Assembly: GCA_910592205.1 (NCBI GenBank)
Contig: CAJVPJ010000504.1
Coordinates: 1 to 23,300, forward strand
Source: Paraglomus occultum
Lineage: Eukaryota > Glomeromycota > Glomeromycetes > Paraglomerales > Paraglomeraceae
Direction: 5' to 3'
Length of the DNA: 23,300 bases
A program made the position numbers and the translations under genes. Positions 1-9,323 of this stretch are shown in pieces. Numbering within the stretch: position 1 is the stretch's first letter; each line of letters starts with the position of its first letter. A model generated the notes under the pieces. The model made no database searches, was not told where the DNA came from, and saw only the letters and a list, made by a program, of their open reading frames with translations.

Positions 1-174
1 GAACTTTACTATATTGAAAATTTTCGATATAGTAAATTCTTCGATATAGTAAAGAAAAGTCCCTATCCCGTCAACTTGACTATATCGGAGTTTGACTGTA
101 ATACGTCATTGATTAGCCACTGATCAGCGTCAGCATATAATTAGATCTCGCAACACATCTCTTCTAAAAAAAAA
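1..174. repeat. Inverted/direct TATAGTAAA-type repeats upstream of the Crinkler-like gene
   Basis: Positions 4-18 and 40-54 form an inverted repeat matching at 14 of 15 bases (CTTTACTATATTGAA against the complement of TTCGATATAGTAAAG). A further direct copy of TTCGATATAGTAAA begins at 23, and an ACTATATCG echo lies near 79-87. The stretch runs into the start codon of the Crinkler-like gene at 175, so it may contain that gene's promoter, but no clear TATA box can be assigned. It could also be the edge of a small transposon cut by the window start. Confidence 0.4.
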
Positions 175-1972
175 ATGGCGAACGTCGAACAAGAACTGGT
201 GGACGCAAAACGATATTTGGCCGAGGTGGCGGAGAAGCTGCAGAGGCTGGAAAGCTTGAGGAAGGGGGCTGAAGAAGCATACGTGGACGAGAAAGCAATT
301 CTAGAAAGACAGGAAACCAAACTGGAGGAGAGACGAGACAACTGGGAGGCGACAATCCAGGAGCTGCAACGGAAACTGCCGGCCCAGCCAGGTAACGACT
401 TTGTGACTCGGGCGTTGGGGACATAGAGTTGTGTGTACATAGGGTAGAGTAGAATTGTATTAACGTTTCAGCAGCAACTTTTAACCTTTCCCTTTCTTTC
501 TATCGATCAACTGCTCATTTCTATACAGTTCAAAGTGCCACATTCCCGGATCTCGCCAAGTTTTGGTATTCCATAGCAAAGTCATCTATCAGCAAACAAA
601 TTCTTTGTCTTCCGCAGGACATCTATTTTCTGGGTGAGTCACACTACTCACAAAAACTCATCATTCGACGAACATATAGAAATCTTCTAGCCGATATACA
701 GTCATCTGTCAAATCTGGACTATACCGCCGATTTACCATTACAGGCACTCCTGGTATTGGCAAAAGTTACTTTATATTATATTTGTTATATGTTCTTCGT
801 CTTAAAAATGCTACTGTTGTGATGAGACGGAACATTGACCAAGAATTCTTAGTCTTTGATGGGAATAATGCATATACGTAAGTTTTTCAGTTTCTATGTA
901 CCTTTTTTTGTTACAGAATGAGCTAATGAAACAGTCTCTCTTTAGAACAATTTCTTATGAAAAAGTCAGCTCCTTCCTGGTTAATCCTAATACCTGGTAT
1001 CTTCTTGATACAGTATCACCTTCTGAGGTCCGTGCTATCACCATCCTTGTCTGTTCTCCAAATCCAAAAATTTACAAAGAATTTCGTAAAATGTCAAACT
1101 CAACAATAAGATATATGCCTCCTTGGAGTTGGGAAGAAATTGTAAAATGTAGAGATGCTCTTTATCCTGGTATTAATGATGACAAGTTGACAATACTTTA
1201 TGATCGTTGGGGTGGCATTCCCAGATATATACTGGAGAAATGTGATGATCCATCACAAGATGCATTGTTAGAAAAGGCAATTGCAAGTGCTAACTTGGAA
1301 AAGTGCTTACAGAGTGTTGGTGAACGAGAAAGTCCAGAAGACATAAGCCATCGAATTCTTCACATCATTACTTCAGACTCTACAGGCTATACTTTGACAA
1401 CTATGAAATATGCATCTCCCTATGTTGCTCAAGAAATTGCTACACGGTTTACTCTACAACAACATGAATCCCTTCGTCATTTTCTATTAGCCAGTGAAGG
1501 TTATGGTACAACAAGTTCACTTCGTGGACAGCTATTTGAAGGATATGTTCACAATATGTTAAAGAATGGAGGAAACTTTGATATTAGAAAAATTGATGAG
1601 GATACAGTTTCTAGCATCTTTTTGGCAAGTAGGACTCAACGACCTTACAGAACTCTTTCCAAGGTTGACCCCCAAATTGATGACTACTGGCGACCAATAG
1701 CAGGAAATTTTCCAACATTTGATTCCTTAATACCCACAGTTGGATTATTTCAAATTACAATATCTTTACATCATGGTGCAAAGATGGCTGCACTTGAAGA
1801 ATGGAAAAAGATTGTTGGCCATAGGAATTTTGTGTTGTATTTTGTTGTTCCTGAATCAATATTTGAAAAATTCAGTAAACAGAGTTACTATACAGTAGAT
1901 GGGAAAACTGCTCGGCATGTTTCTCAATGGATGCGAGAACTACCACAGTATGTTATGAAAATTAAGATATAG
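175..1972 (+). CDS. Crinkler/RHS-type protein: coiled coil, P-loop ATPase, restriction-endonuclease-like C-terminus
   Basis: Three exons fit one frame: 175-391, 529-877 and 946-1972, giving 530 residues and a TAG stop; introns start GTAACG and GTAAGT and end in AG. Residues 1-70 are charged and heptad-like, probably a coiled coil. A Walker A motif GTPGIGKS lies at 145-152, a Walker B-like WYLLD at 206-210, and a WGGIPR segment, probably a sensor region, near 277-282. The C-terminal third carries RGQLFEGY (382-389), FDSL (447-450) and LFQIT (456-460), the spacing seen in the PD-(D/E)xK-like nuclease of Crinkler and retrotransposon-hotspot proteins; E387, D448 and Q458 are candidate active-site residues. 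In that family the ATPase-nuclease pair is known from fungi, oomycetes and trypanosomes as effectors or nuclear toxins. No signal peptide or LFLAK-type header is visible; the coiled coil stands in its place. A polyadenylation signal AATAAA is at 2002-2007. The reading frame is intact, unlike the transposon relics beside it. Class confident; biological role inferred. Confidence 0.85.
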
Positions 1973-2354
1973 GATTTGTAATTGAGTTCTCACTCTGTTT
2001 CAATAAAAGTTTCTATGAAACTGTTGCCATCTTTGTTTGTATCATAAATCAAATGTTCACTGATTTTTGCTTGGTTTATTGGCTTTCCATATTGCAAGTC
2101 TTGTAATAGTAATTTGTTTGTGCTTAGATTAACATTGAGCACTGGAGAATTCTAATCTTGGAACTTGATGCTTGGACAAATACCAGAATAAAACTTTGTA
2201 AAGAACTATGACAACCAAACTCGATTTATTCTGAACTTAAATATCAACAGAACCACAGTAAAAATAGTTTAAATCTCATACCAACTAATTGATGCTTCGA
2301 CTTATGAATTACTATCATGAAAATGATAAAATAGATATATAGGATTACCCATAT
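1973..2354. other. Intergenic, 3' flank of the Crinkler-like gene
   Basis: AT-rich. The only assignable element is AATAAA at 2002-2007, 30 bases after the Crinkler-like stop codon, a plausible polyadenylation signal. No further open frame or repeat could be supported before the transposase-like relic begins at about 2355. Confidence 0.5.
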
Positions 2355-3655
2355 ATGAATAATAATAATTACAACGGTTCTATTGAATACGAAAAAGCAA
2401 TGCATTTCTTGGAAATAGGTTGCATTTGTGGTTGTTCGAAAATAATTCTGAGAGAAAAGTTTGCCGAATTACGTGAAGCGTTTCAAGCTCTCTCTAATTC
2501 CGAACAAGATATATTTTTAATGGCCCAACTGAAAGCGATGAATGGTGGAGAAACAACTGCCAGCCGTCGTCTTAAAAAGAAAACGCGTACTAATAAGCGA
2601 ACGTTTTACTATTGAGATCACAATACACCTCTGTGTCAGAAAACATATCTCAATATGTTAGGAATTGGCCGCACACGCTTCGAAAACGTCAGAAATCATC
2701 TAGCGACGAATGGTATAATACCGCGTGTTCATGGTAATATCAAACGAGTGCCGCGATGAAAGACCAAAATAACCATTGATATAACTGTTGCTACAGCCGT
2801 GAAGAATTTTCTCGAGAATTACGCTGAAATACATGGATTACCAAGTCCTGGTAGAAATGTCAATCGCATTACTCAATCGCTTACACTTTTGCCAGCTGAA
2901 ACGAGCTACAAATCAGTCTATCGTGATTTTATTGCCGGTCTCGAAAACGATAGCACGTTGAAATTGTTAAAATATGACGCATTTCGCAAGTTATGACATC
3001 AATTAACGCCTTATATTCAAATTATGAGTCCAAGAACGGATTTATGCGACACATGCCAACATCTTCGGAACGGCTTACAATACAATGCTCGCAAGGAAGA
3101 AGAAGCAAAAGATTTATTGAAAAAATTCAAAGAACACCTAGTTAAAGCTAAATTGGAGAGAAATTATTACAACAAAAATACAAAGTTGGCAGAACAACAG
3201 AGAAAATTGGTAAACGAGCATTTTAGAACAAGAGATAAAACTGATTACTGCAGCATGGACGCGACTGCGCATTACAGTTACGATTGAGCGCAAAACGTTC
3301 ACGTACCCCATTCCGATCAACAAGTAAGATTTATTATCTCAGTCCGCGTAAAAGTGCATTTATTTGGTATCCAAGATGAAGCAGTACGCGAACAAATTAA
3401 TTATGTTCTCGATGAAGGCGAAATTATCGGTAAAGGCCCTAATGGCACGTTAAGCATGGTATTCGATGGAATTAAGTGATTGAATAAAGGCGAAAAATAT
3501 CTAAAGATTACTTGTGACAATGCGGGTGGTCAAAATAAAATAATGCCACTAATTGATTTTATCTGTATTTAGTTATTTGCGGTTATTATGAAAGTATCGA
3601 ATTAAATTTTATGGTCCAGGACATACTAAAACTAGGCACTTCCACCCAGATGGTG
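2355..3655 (+). pseudogene. Transposase-like relic with DNAGGQNK motif and TGA-only in-frame stops (copy 1)
   Basis: One frame from 2355 to about 3545 reads as a continuous protein if five TGA codons (2613-2615, 2757-2759, 2994-2996, 3285-3287, 3477-3479) are read through; no TAA or TAG and no TGG Trp codon occurs there. Visible motifs in order: RTNKRTFYY, GLPSPGR, PRTDLCDTC (a CxxC knuckle), a charged helical stretch, VLDEGEIIGKGPNG and CDNAGGQNK. After that the frame breaks: a TAG follows at about 3560 and PGHTK-like sequence appears in another frame near 3612-3626. A compensating frame slip near 3327-3352, where YYLSPRK appears out of frame, is also likely. The order TDLCxxC, GKGxN, DNxGGQNK and GHTK recalls a eukaryotic transposase-like family of unknown function (DUF7869-type, from memory, not searched). 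No terminal repeats were found. Almost certainly a non-functional mobile-element copy; the stop pattern is discussed as a finding. Confidence 0.7.
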
Positions 3656-4674
3656 AGTAACAACTGAATTTGCGGTTTAAATTTGCAGTCTGCCTCAAAT
3701 ATTATACCTCAAGAAGGAAAGATCATTTATATCCGCTAACTTTTTTTCTTGGTTTTTCCTTATCACGCTTGTGGCAAGATTTCTGATCTATTCTCTGATA
3801 GGCTTATGACATGCCGATATTAGATATGTTGCGACACATGAGCTTTCTTTGACTGACGAATTAATGCTATTATATGGAGCAATCGTAGAAAGTATATTCT
3901 ATTAAAAATTAGTGGTTAGAAAAACGAAGGTTAAGTCAGATCTCGCTTTTAGCTAATTTGTGTCCGTATTTTTCTCAATATGATACGTTATACGTTCTTC
4001 GTCATTATTATCTTAATAATCAATCTCTCCACATAAGAATTACATGAGAATGTTTATCATGATAGATGGTTCATCAACTATTTGGTTACGTACAATTGTA
4101 TGAATTGCGTCGTCTACATTACTAATGATATTAGATGGAATTGGTAGCAGCGCGTTTTAGACACGAGTGAGAATGAGCTAAAGAAACTGAAACGTTCATT
4201 TTTTTTTTCAATTTGCGCGAGCTCAACTAAACTAACCAATTATTTGGCTTTCTCGGTGGTTCGTCAGATACAAACTTCGTAATGCAAGCTGAAGTTCAGG
4301 GAAGTGAAGCCACTAGCGATAGTATTATCGTTTAGATTGTTAGAAATTTTTTGATCTTATTAACTTCTTTTTTTTCTTTTGCTAAATTATATATTTAAGC
4401 TTAATTCACGAATCGTTATCGTCATAGTTATCACAGGCACGTGGACGTTTGTCAAAGTCAGTCAATTATATTAATAATTTTCCACATCTGGTAATTTACA
4501 ACTTGTTATCTACTAACATAAATTCCCAATGTCTGAATCGCGACAACGAATATAATTGTTTTTTTGTGGCTGTTACCACACAAAGTGAAGACAAATCCTC
4601 ACTTCTTCTAACTTCATTGCCTGATTAACATGAAATTCTCCGAAGAAAGAAGCTGAAAAATGGTGATAGTAATT
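3656..4674. other. Gene-free AT-rich stretch
   Basis: No reading frame with coding character, RNA gene or repeat array could be supported on either strand. It contains only short homopolymer runs (for example poly-T near 4197-4208 and 4368-4380). It lies between the transposase-like relic and the 3' end of the KH-domain gene and may hold the unrecognisable remainder of the mobile element. Confidence 0.4.
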
Positions 4675-6480
4675 TCAAGCCTGTTCTAACCTATTGCATA
4701 GAAGCCGCGCAAACATTACGCCCTCTTCTATACTTGTTGTGAGAGCATGAAGCTTCCTCTGTATATTTTCCTTACGTCGATTGTCCGCCTCTTCATCGTG
4801 GCTACCATCGTCAGTACTAGATTCTTGCAGACAACTGTTATGCCTGACATTAACCCACTTGTAATGTTTCAATTTGACATTGAGATTTTGAGATACTTGG
4901 CCGGTTGCGGCAGAGTACAAGGTTCGGTAGAGTAATAGGCGGTAGGTGTCAGTGCTGCGGATGAGAATGATGGATGTAAAATTAAGTCATCTGACATTAT
5001 TTAAAATACAATACACGTTCTGTACTTACCAAAACTTTTGCTTGGTTAGAACTTCGTCAATTCTAGTAACAGCCAGTTTACCCTTGAAATCCTCTACAGA
5101 GAATGTCATTCGTCTCTGTCCCTTGTCATTACTGGATGCATGTGACTCTCTATTTTTGCTTTGTTGAACCTCTTTTATAATGTTATCGATTTTTTCACTA
5201 ATCGGAACGCGCTTTTGAGTTTTCACCGTAAAACGAATATCAGGAGCACCGGTCGTCGAGACAATATCAAGGAGAATAACACGCCGGAGTGAGCGAGCGA
5301 GTTTAGTTGGTTTCCAGCAAGCTAGATTTTTTGATTTGAGATTTGTGTTCAGAAAAGCAAGATGATAAATGAAGCGATAATCGATCAAGAGTTATGACAT
5401 ACCTTCTTTATCGTCGTACTTTAGTTTGGCTTTCCAACCGTCCCCTTCATATTGGAAATAGAGAGTGACACTTAGACTGTTTTCGTTTTCGTCGTGTCCG
5501 TGTCTCCCTATTACATTACTCCTCATAAACCCCAAGTCCATTCTTTCGATTTTTTCATACCCTTCAAACAAGTCACAACTATGCTGGTAACTACTTCTCA
5601 TGCCCTCATTCCCATCTCTCTTGACGGAATGCCAATCCTCATAAGTAAAGAAATCTCCTTGACATTCGTTTGGTATATTGAAAAAAAGCTCTTTCCCAAA
5701 ATAGGCCGCTATATGGATTTTTTGATCTCGTTCAGAAGTAGGATATATCGTTGAAATATGAGAATTGATCATAGAGAGCACTTGCGGAAGATGTTTGGTT
5801 GTCGCGAACGGATTTGTACGGCTCGGAATCGGTAAGGTTTGGCGGGGATCAAGTTGTATTGAAAAATGACGAGAGGATGAAGAAGAAGATGCTGAAGAAG
5901 ATGTTGACGAAGACATTGACGAAGATGTTGACGAAGATGTTGATGAAGATCTTGATGAAGAGGAAGAATGTGTACTTTCGCGGGACCTTATTTTCTGCTT
6001 TTCTATATTGCCGACGTCCATTTTTAACTCATACAAGGGCAGGCCACGCGAATGCGTGTTCATGTCTGTCCCAGTGTATCGGTTGAACCAAAGTCTATCA
6101 TTATCATCGTTCGATGATTCAATTAAGGTAATCCCTAGCTCCGGATACAGGTGACGTCTAGGCTGCGAAAATATATTTTGTAATTCACATTGAGCTGACG
6201 TTCCTTGTGTAGTCGTCCCTTGGATTGTCAGCTCAGTATGGGCAGGGTTAATTGTAATTATGGTACCCGTATCATTTCTGGAGTGGGAGAATAGAGAAAG
6301 ACAAGAAGGTTAGATAATAGACAATACACGAACGAAGATGGGCAAACAATGTCTTTGAATAAACTATTCCCATGGGGACATCAAAATTAATTACTCGATT
6401 TTTCGCAAGCGAGATTCGTTATCTCCAGTTATCAAACTAATTTTGTCTTTCGGAATTTTAAATATGGTTGTGGATAGCAT
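4675..6480 (-). CDS. Divergent KH-domain protein with poly-Ser linker, family not recognised
   Basis: Four exons on the minus strand fit one frame: 6395-6480, 5403-6277, 5030-5321 and 4675-4954, giving 510 residues and a TGA stop; donors are GTAATT, GTATGT and GTAAGT and phases match at every junction. The start is the only ATG after an in-frame upstream TAA. Residues 9-40 look like a KH RNA-binding fold: IPKDKISLITGDNESRLRKI followed by a strand TGTIITI. The GxxG loop reads GDNE at 19-22, so its second glycine is missing, suggesting weak or altered nucleic-acid binding. A Ser-rich low-complexity tract, about 30 residues, is encoded around 5875-5975. Further on lie hydrophobic/aromatic segments (for example AAYFGKELFFNIP and LARSLRRVILLDIVSTT) and an acidic, charged C-terminus. 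I do not recognise the family; fungal KH proteins of the DUF7905 type are one possibility. RNA binding is inferred from the KH fold only. Confidence 0.7.
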
Positions 6481-7070
6481 AATAATAACGGAAGTAAAGA
6501 TGAAAAAATTGTAGGGCAATCTCCAGACCAACCGATTATTACAGTATTATGAATGTAACCTCATTTTTATCCACTCAACGATGCGTGTAGCATGCATTAT
6601 ACCAAATAAAGCAAATTTATGACTGCCGCAAATATATATATAGCATTGCGTGTTACATTGATAAGTTAAGATCATACAATAAATTGCCCCAAAAAATTTT
6701 AATTTTTCATTTTAGACGAATCAGTGCACTACGTTTCATAGTATGCACTCCCTGACGAAAAGTCTACTTACTAATCAATCATTAAACATATGGACATCTA
6801 TTTTCTCGAAAGTCTATATGGCCTTACCTATTAATTTGCGGAAGGGACGATGTACAGTATATTAATATGTTAATCAAAGCAGTAAAAAATTATCTCTACG
6901 AAAGGTACAAGTTACCTATGAAGATATTTTCGACATGCCATCAATCGGGGAACTACGGGGCCAGTACCATGTCCCTGCAGTGACGTCACCATGAATGATA
7001 TATCAATAAGAATTGTTCTTTAAAAGGAATAAGAAGCCAGGGTAAAAGAGGAATGCTGAATCAACGATGA
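6481..7070. other. Intergenic, upstream of KH-domain gene; contains a CRE-like site
   Basis: Upstream region of the minus-strand KH gene. The only notable element is the perfect palindrome TGACGTCA at 6981-6988, described separately. A run TATATATATA is near 6632-6641 with no clear positional meaning. No open frame or RNA gene is supported. Confidence 0.4.
6981..6988. promoter_or_regulatory. CRE-like palindrome TGACGTCA
   Basis: An exact 8-base ATF/CREB-type bZIP site. It is about 500 bases upstream of the KH-gene start codon and about 80 bases from the end of the Harbinger relic. A single 8-mer can occur by chance, so function is only a possibility. Confidence 0.2.
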
Positions 7071-7835
7071 CTAGACGGATTCTATAACTTCTATTAAATA
7101 CGTTAATACTAATATAAAAACACATACATTACAAACCCGCGCCCAGAATTTGTCTGTTTGCATCGTGCCTGTCCCGAATGAATGTAAGTAAATCTTTCCG
7201 TATGGTCTACTATTTCCATCAAACAACGCTATAAAATTAATATAACGAATGTGATATAATGTCTTAGGTCGCTGGATCGGAATATGCGATCCGTCTACAG
7301 CGCCAATTACATTTGGAAGTCGATTAGTATATTCTGGAGGAGAAAAACCTTCAACTATATCTTGGAGCATGTCACCTGCAGGCCACCGAATAATTCTTTT
7401 AAGCATATCAAGAACAGACGTTGAATAAAATTTTGGACTGAGCCTTGGCTAATGCAAAACGTGGTTTCTAATTGGCGATAACCCATCAGATTTGCTAGCC
7501 GTTGCAGAACAATTCCACTTGAATTTCGATATGTGGTTAAGTTTGGAAATTAGATGATTGATAAACGGAATGTTGAGAACGTATTTCTAATAATCTATTA
7601 AACGTAAATAGTTCGATGCGAAAATGAGCTCTAAAATTATTGTGCTCATTCTCGTCATTAAGGTAAGGAAAACCGTCAACCCAAAAACCATGTGTCTTTG
7701 GACGTGCAACCCGTCCAACTCGCGATTATTAATGAGTACAAGGGCATCCGTTTCTAATAGTAGTGTATATTCAGTAATTGCAGTAATTGCGCAATAATGA
7801 CAGATTTTTGTTTTCGAGTAAGTGGCATGTTTCAA
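7071..7835 (-). pseudogene. PIF/Harbinger-type transposase relic (DDE_Tnp_4)
   Basis: On the minus strand, from 7835 downward, pieces of a Harbinger transposase appear in changing frames: NDENEHNNFRAHFRI and FNRLLEI (N-terminal part), GYRQLETTFCISQGSVQNF (helix-turn-helix-like part, about 7410-7475), then after a one-base slip RIIRWPAGDM and LPNVIGAVDGSHIPI (first catalytic Asp block, about 7290-7325). The region expected to hold the second Asp reads HSFGTGTMQTDKFW and is degenerate, and the end of the protein is missing. TAA and TAG stops and at least two frameshifts break it. Trp codons here are ordinary TGG. No terminal inverted repeats or target duplication could be fixed. Dead class II transposon copy. 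Confidence 0.75.
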
Positions 7836-8047
7836 TTAATAAAAATTTGACGAACGATATCGACATCGGCACTTTTTGTAAGTTTTTAATTATAAATAAA
7901 TTAGATACGCGTATTTTCGCGGATAATTGATTTTCACATAATAATAATATTGATTTTCAAAAATGGAAATGGTCAAATCTAACTGTTGAGAGGTCAATTT
8001 TCCACTTTCCATTTCAGGAAGGGGAGATGAGCTGTTGAGAGCGACCT

Positions 8048-8320
8048 GAAAATATCAGAAACCATTTAATTAACAATGTAAATGGTTTAATTTCGAGAGT
8101 TCATGGCAATATCAAAAAAATGCCTCAATGAAACACTAAAATGATAATTGATCAAAATATTGCCACTGCTGTGAAAAATTATCTTGAAAATTATGCTGAA
8201 ATTTATGGTTTACCAAGTCCAGGAAGAAGTATTAATAGAATAACTCAATCAGTTATCTATTTTAATTTGCCAGCAGAAACAACTTACAGATCTGTTTATC
8301 ACTTAAATTTCCATTCCTAG
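8048..8320 (+). pseudogene. Fragment of the same transposase-like family (copy 2)
   Basis: The frame 8048-8320 matches the 2682-2930 part of the first relic: shared stretches include RVHGNIK, NYAEI, GLPSPGR, NRITQS and LPAET. The single in-frame stop inside is TGA at 8129-8131, aligned with TGA 2757-2759 of copy 1 (context PQ-stop-NTK against PR-stop-KTK). The two copies differ at many codons, so they are not a recent duplication. Similarity ends before a TAG at 8318-8320, and no rest of the element is visible nearby. Confidence 0.7.
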
Positions 8321-9323
8321 AAAAGGTTATAACTTGTTGGGTGGATCAGACGATAGGGCATAATTCTTACTGAACTTCTTATTAAGGAGAACGCAGCACA
8401 ATGAATTGCATATTCCTCCTCTACAGTCACAGGTTTCAGGAGAACCGACTGTAGAGGGTGACGACTGTATTGAACTATTAGTTACTGTATTGGCATCTGT
8501 AGGTTGTGCCCAACTGTCTATTATTATTATTATTATAAACTGTTTATGCTAATTCATTTGGTGTTTGTTTGTGTGTGTGTGGTGTTGTATGATGAGGTTT
8601 CAACATCATCTTTCGAGATTTGGCTTCTTTAAGATTACTGGTAATATACCACTTATCCAGCGTAGGAAAATTTGCTAGTAGCAAAGAGGTGGAGGAAACA
8701 TTTAAATATTTGATGGCGTCGCTCGATTTGTCTTTATTGTATTAACAATTCGTCCGACTTATTATTATGGTTTATTTTAGAACATTATCATCATACGCGT
8801 CAATCCCAGATGTAGAACCTAAATCTGGGATTTCAATTTCAAATGATTTTCAATTTACCAAACGCTATTTCTATGAAATATTGAGGTGAAAATTGTTTTC
8901 TTGCCGAGTATTTATTGAGCAGTCTGTAGCGTATCCGAAGTTACTAGCGTCAATGTTGGTTTAATTTAATTTTAATTAATGTTAAAAATAAAAATTATCT
9001 TTTACCAACGTATAAACGTGTTATTGATCTGTTACCAAGTATAATAACCAGAAGCTTTACGAGGGTTATAAAAGAAATGAAAACTTCATCAATCCATTAT
9101 CCCAGAAATGCCAGCTAAATTTCAATAATTATTATTGTTTTCTATTTGTCGTCTATATCAATACAGGCGCCATAATTTAAGCGGATTATTGATTATTCAT
9201 GTAATAATAATAAGAATAATAATAAAATAAACATTGTCTGAGAATCTATTAATAATATGTCCAATCTCGCTTCTATGTTCGTTCAACTTCAATTTCTATC
9301 CATAAATTTTTGTATTCCCCAAT
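8321..9323. other. Gene-free stretch with hairpin and microsatellites
   Basis: Besides the inverted repeat at 8418-8457, it holds a short TAT/ATT microsatellite near 8517-8536, a TG-rich run near 8569-8585 and AAT-rich runs near 9204-9226. A short frame around 8375-8530 on the plus strand looks weakly coding (contains PPLQSQVSGEP) but begins right after a stop and ends in the microsatellite; I regard it as part of a repeat, not a gene. Nothing else is supported. Confidence 0.35.
8418..8457. repeat. Perfect 11-bp inverted repeat, extended hairpin
   Basis: CCTCTACAGTC (8418-8428) pairs with GACTGTAGAGG (8447-8457); inside the loop GGTT and AACC add four more pairs after a three-base bulge. The hairpin sits just upstream of a short ATT microsatellite. 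It could be the tip of a foldback element or a structured transcript; no product is recognisable. Confidence 0.5.

Noticed and set aside
2355-3655. Selenocysteine readthrough as the cause of the TGA codons
   Set aside because: Five spread-out sites at Trp-like contexts and no visible SECIS-type structure argue against it; fungi generally lack this machinery.
5799-6086. Plus-strand open frame rich in Lys and Met (MLKKMLTKTLTKM...)
   Set aside because: It is the complement of the Ser-rich repeat in the KH gene exon, whose splice phases and composition support the minus strand.
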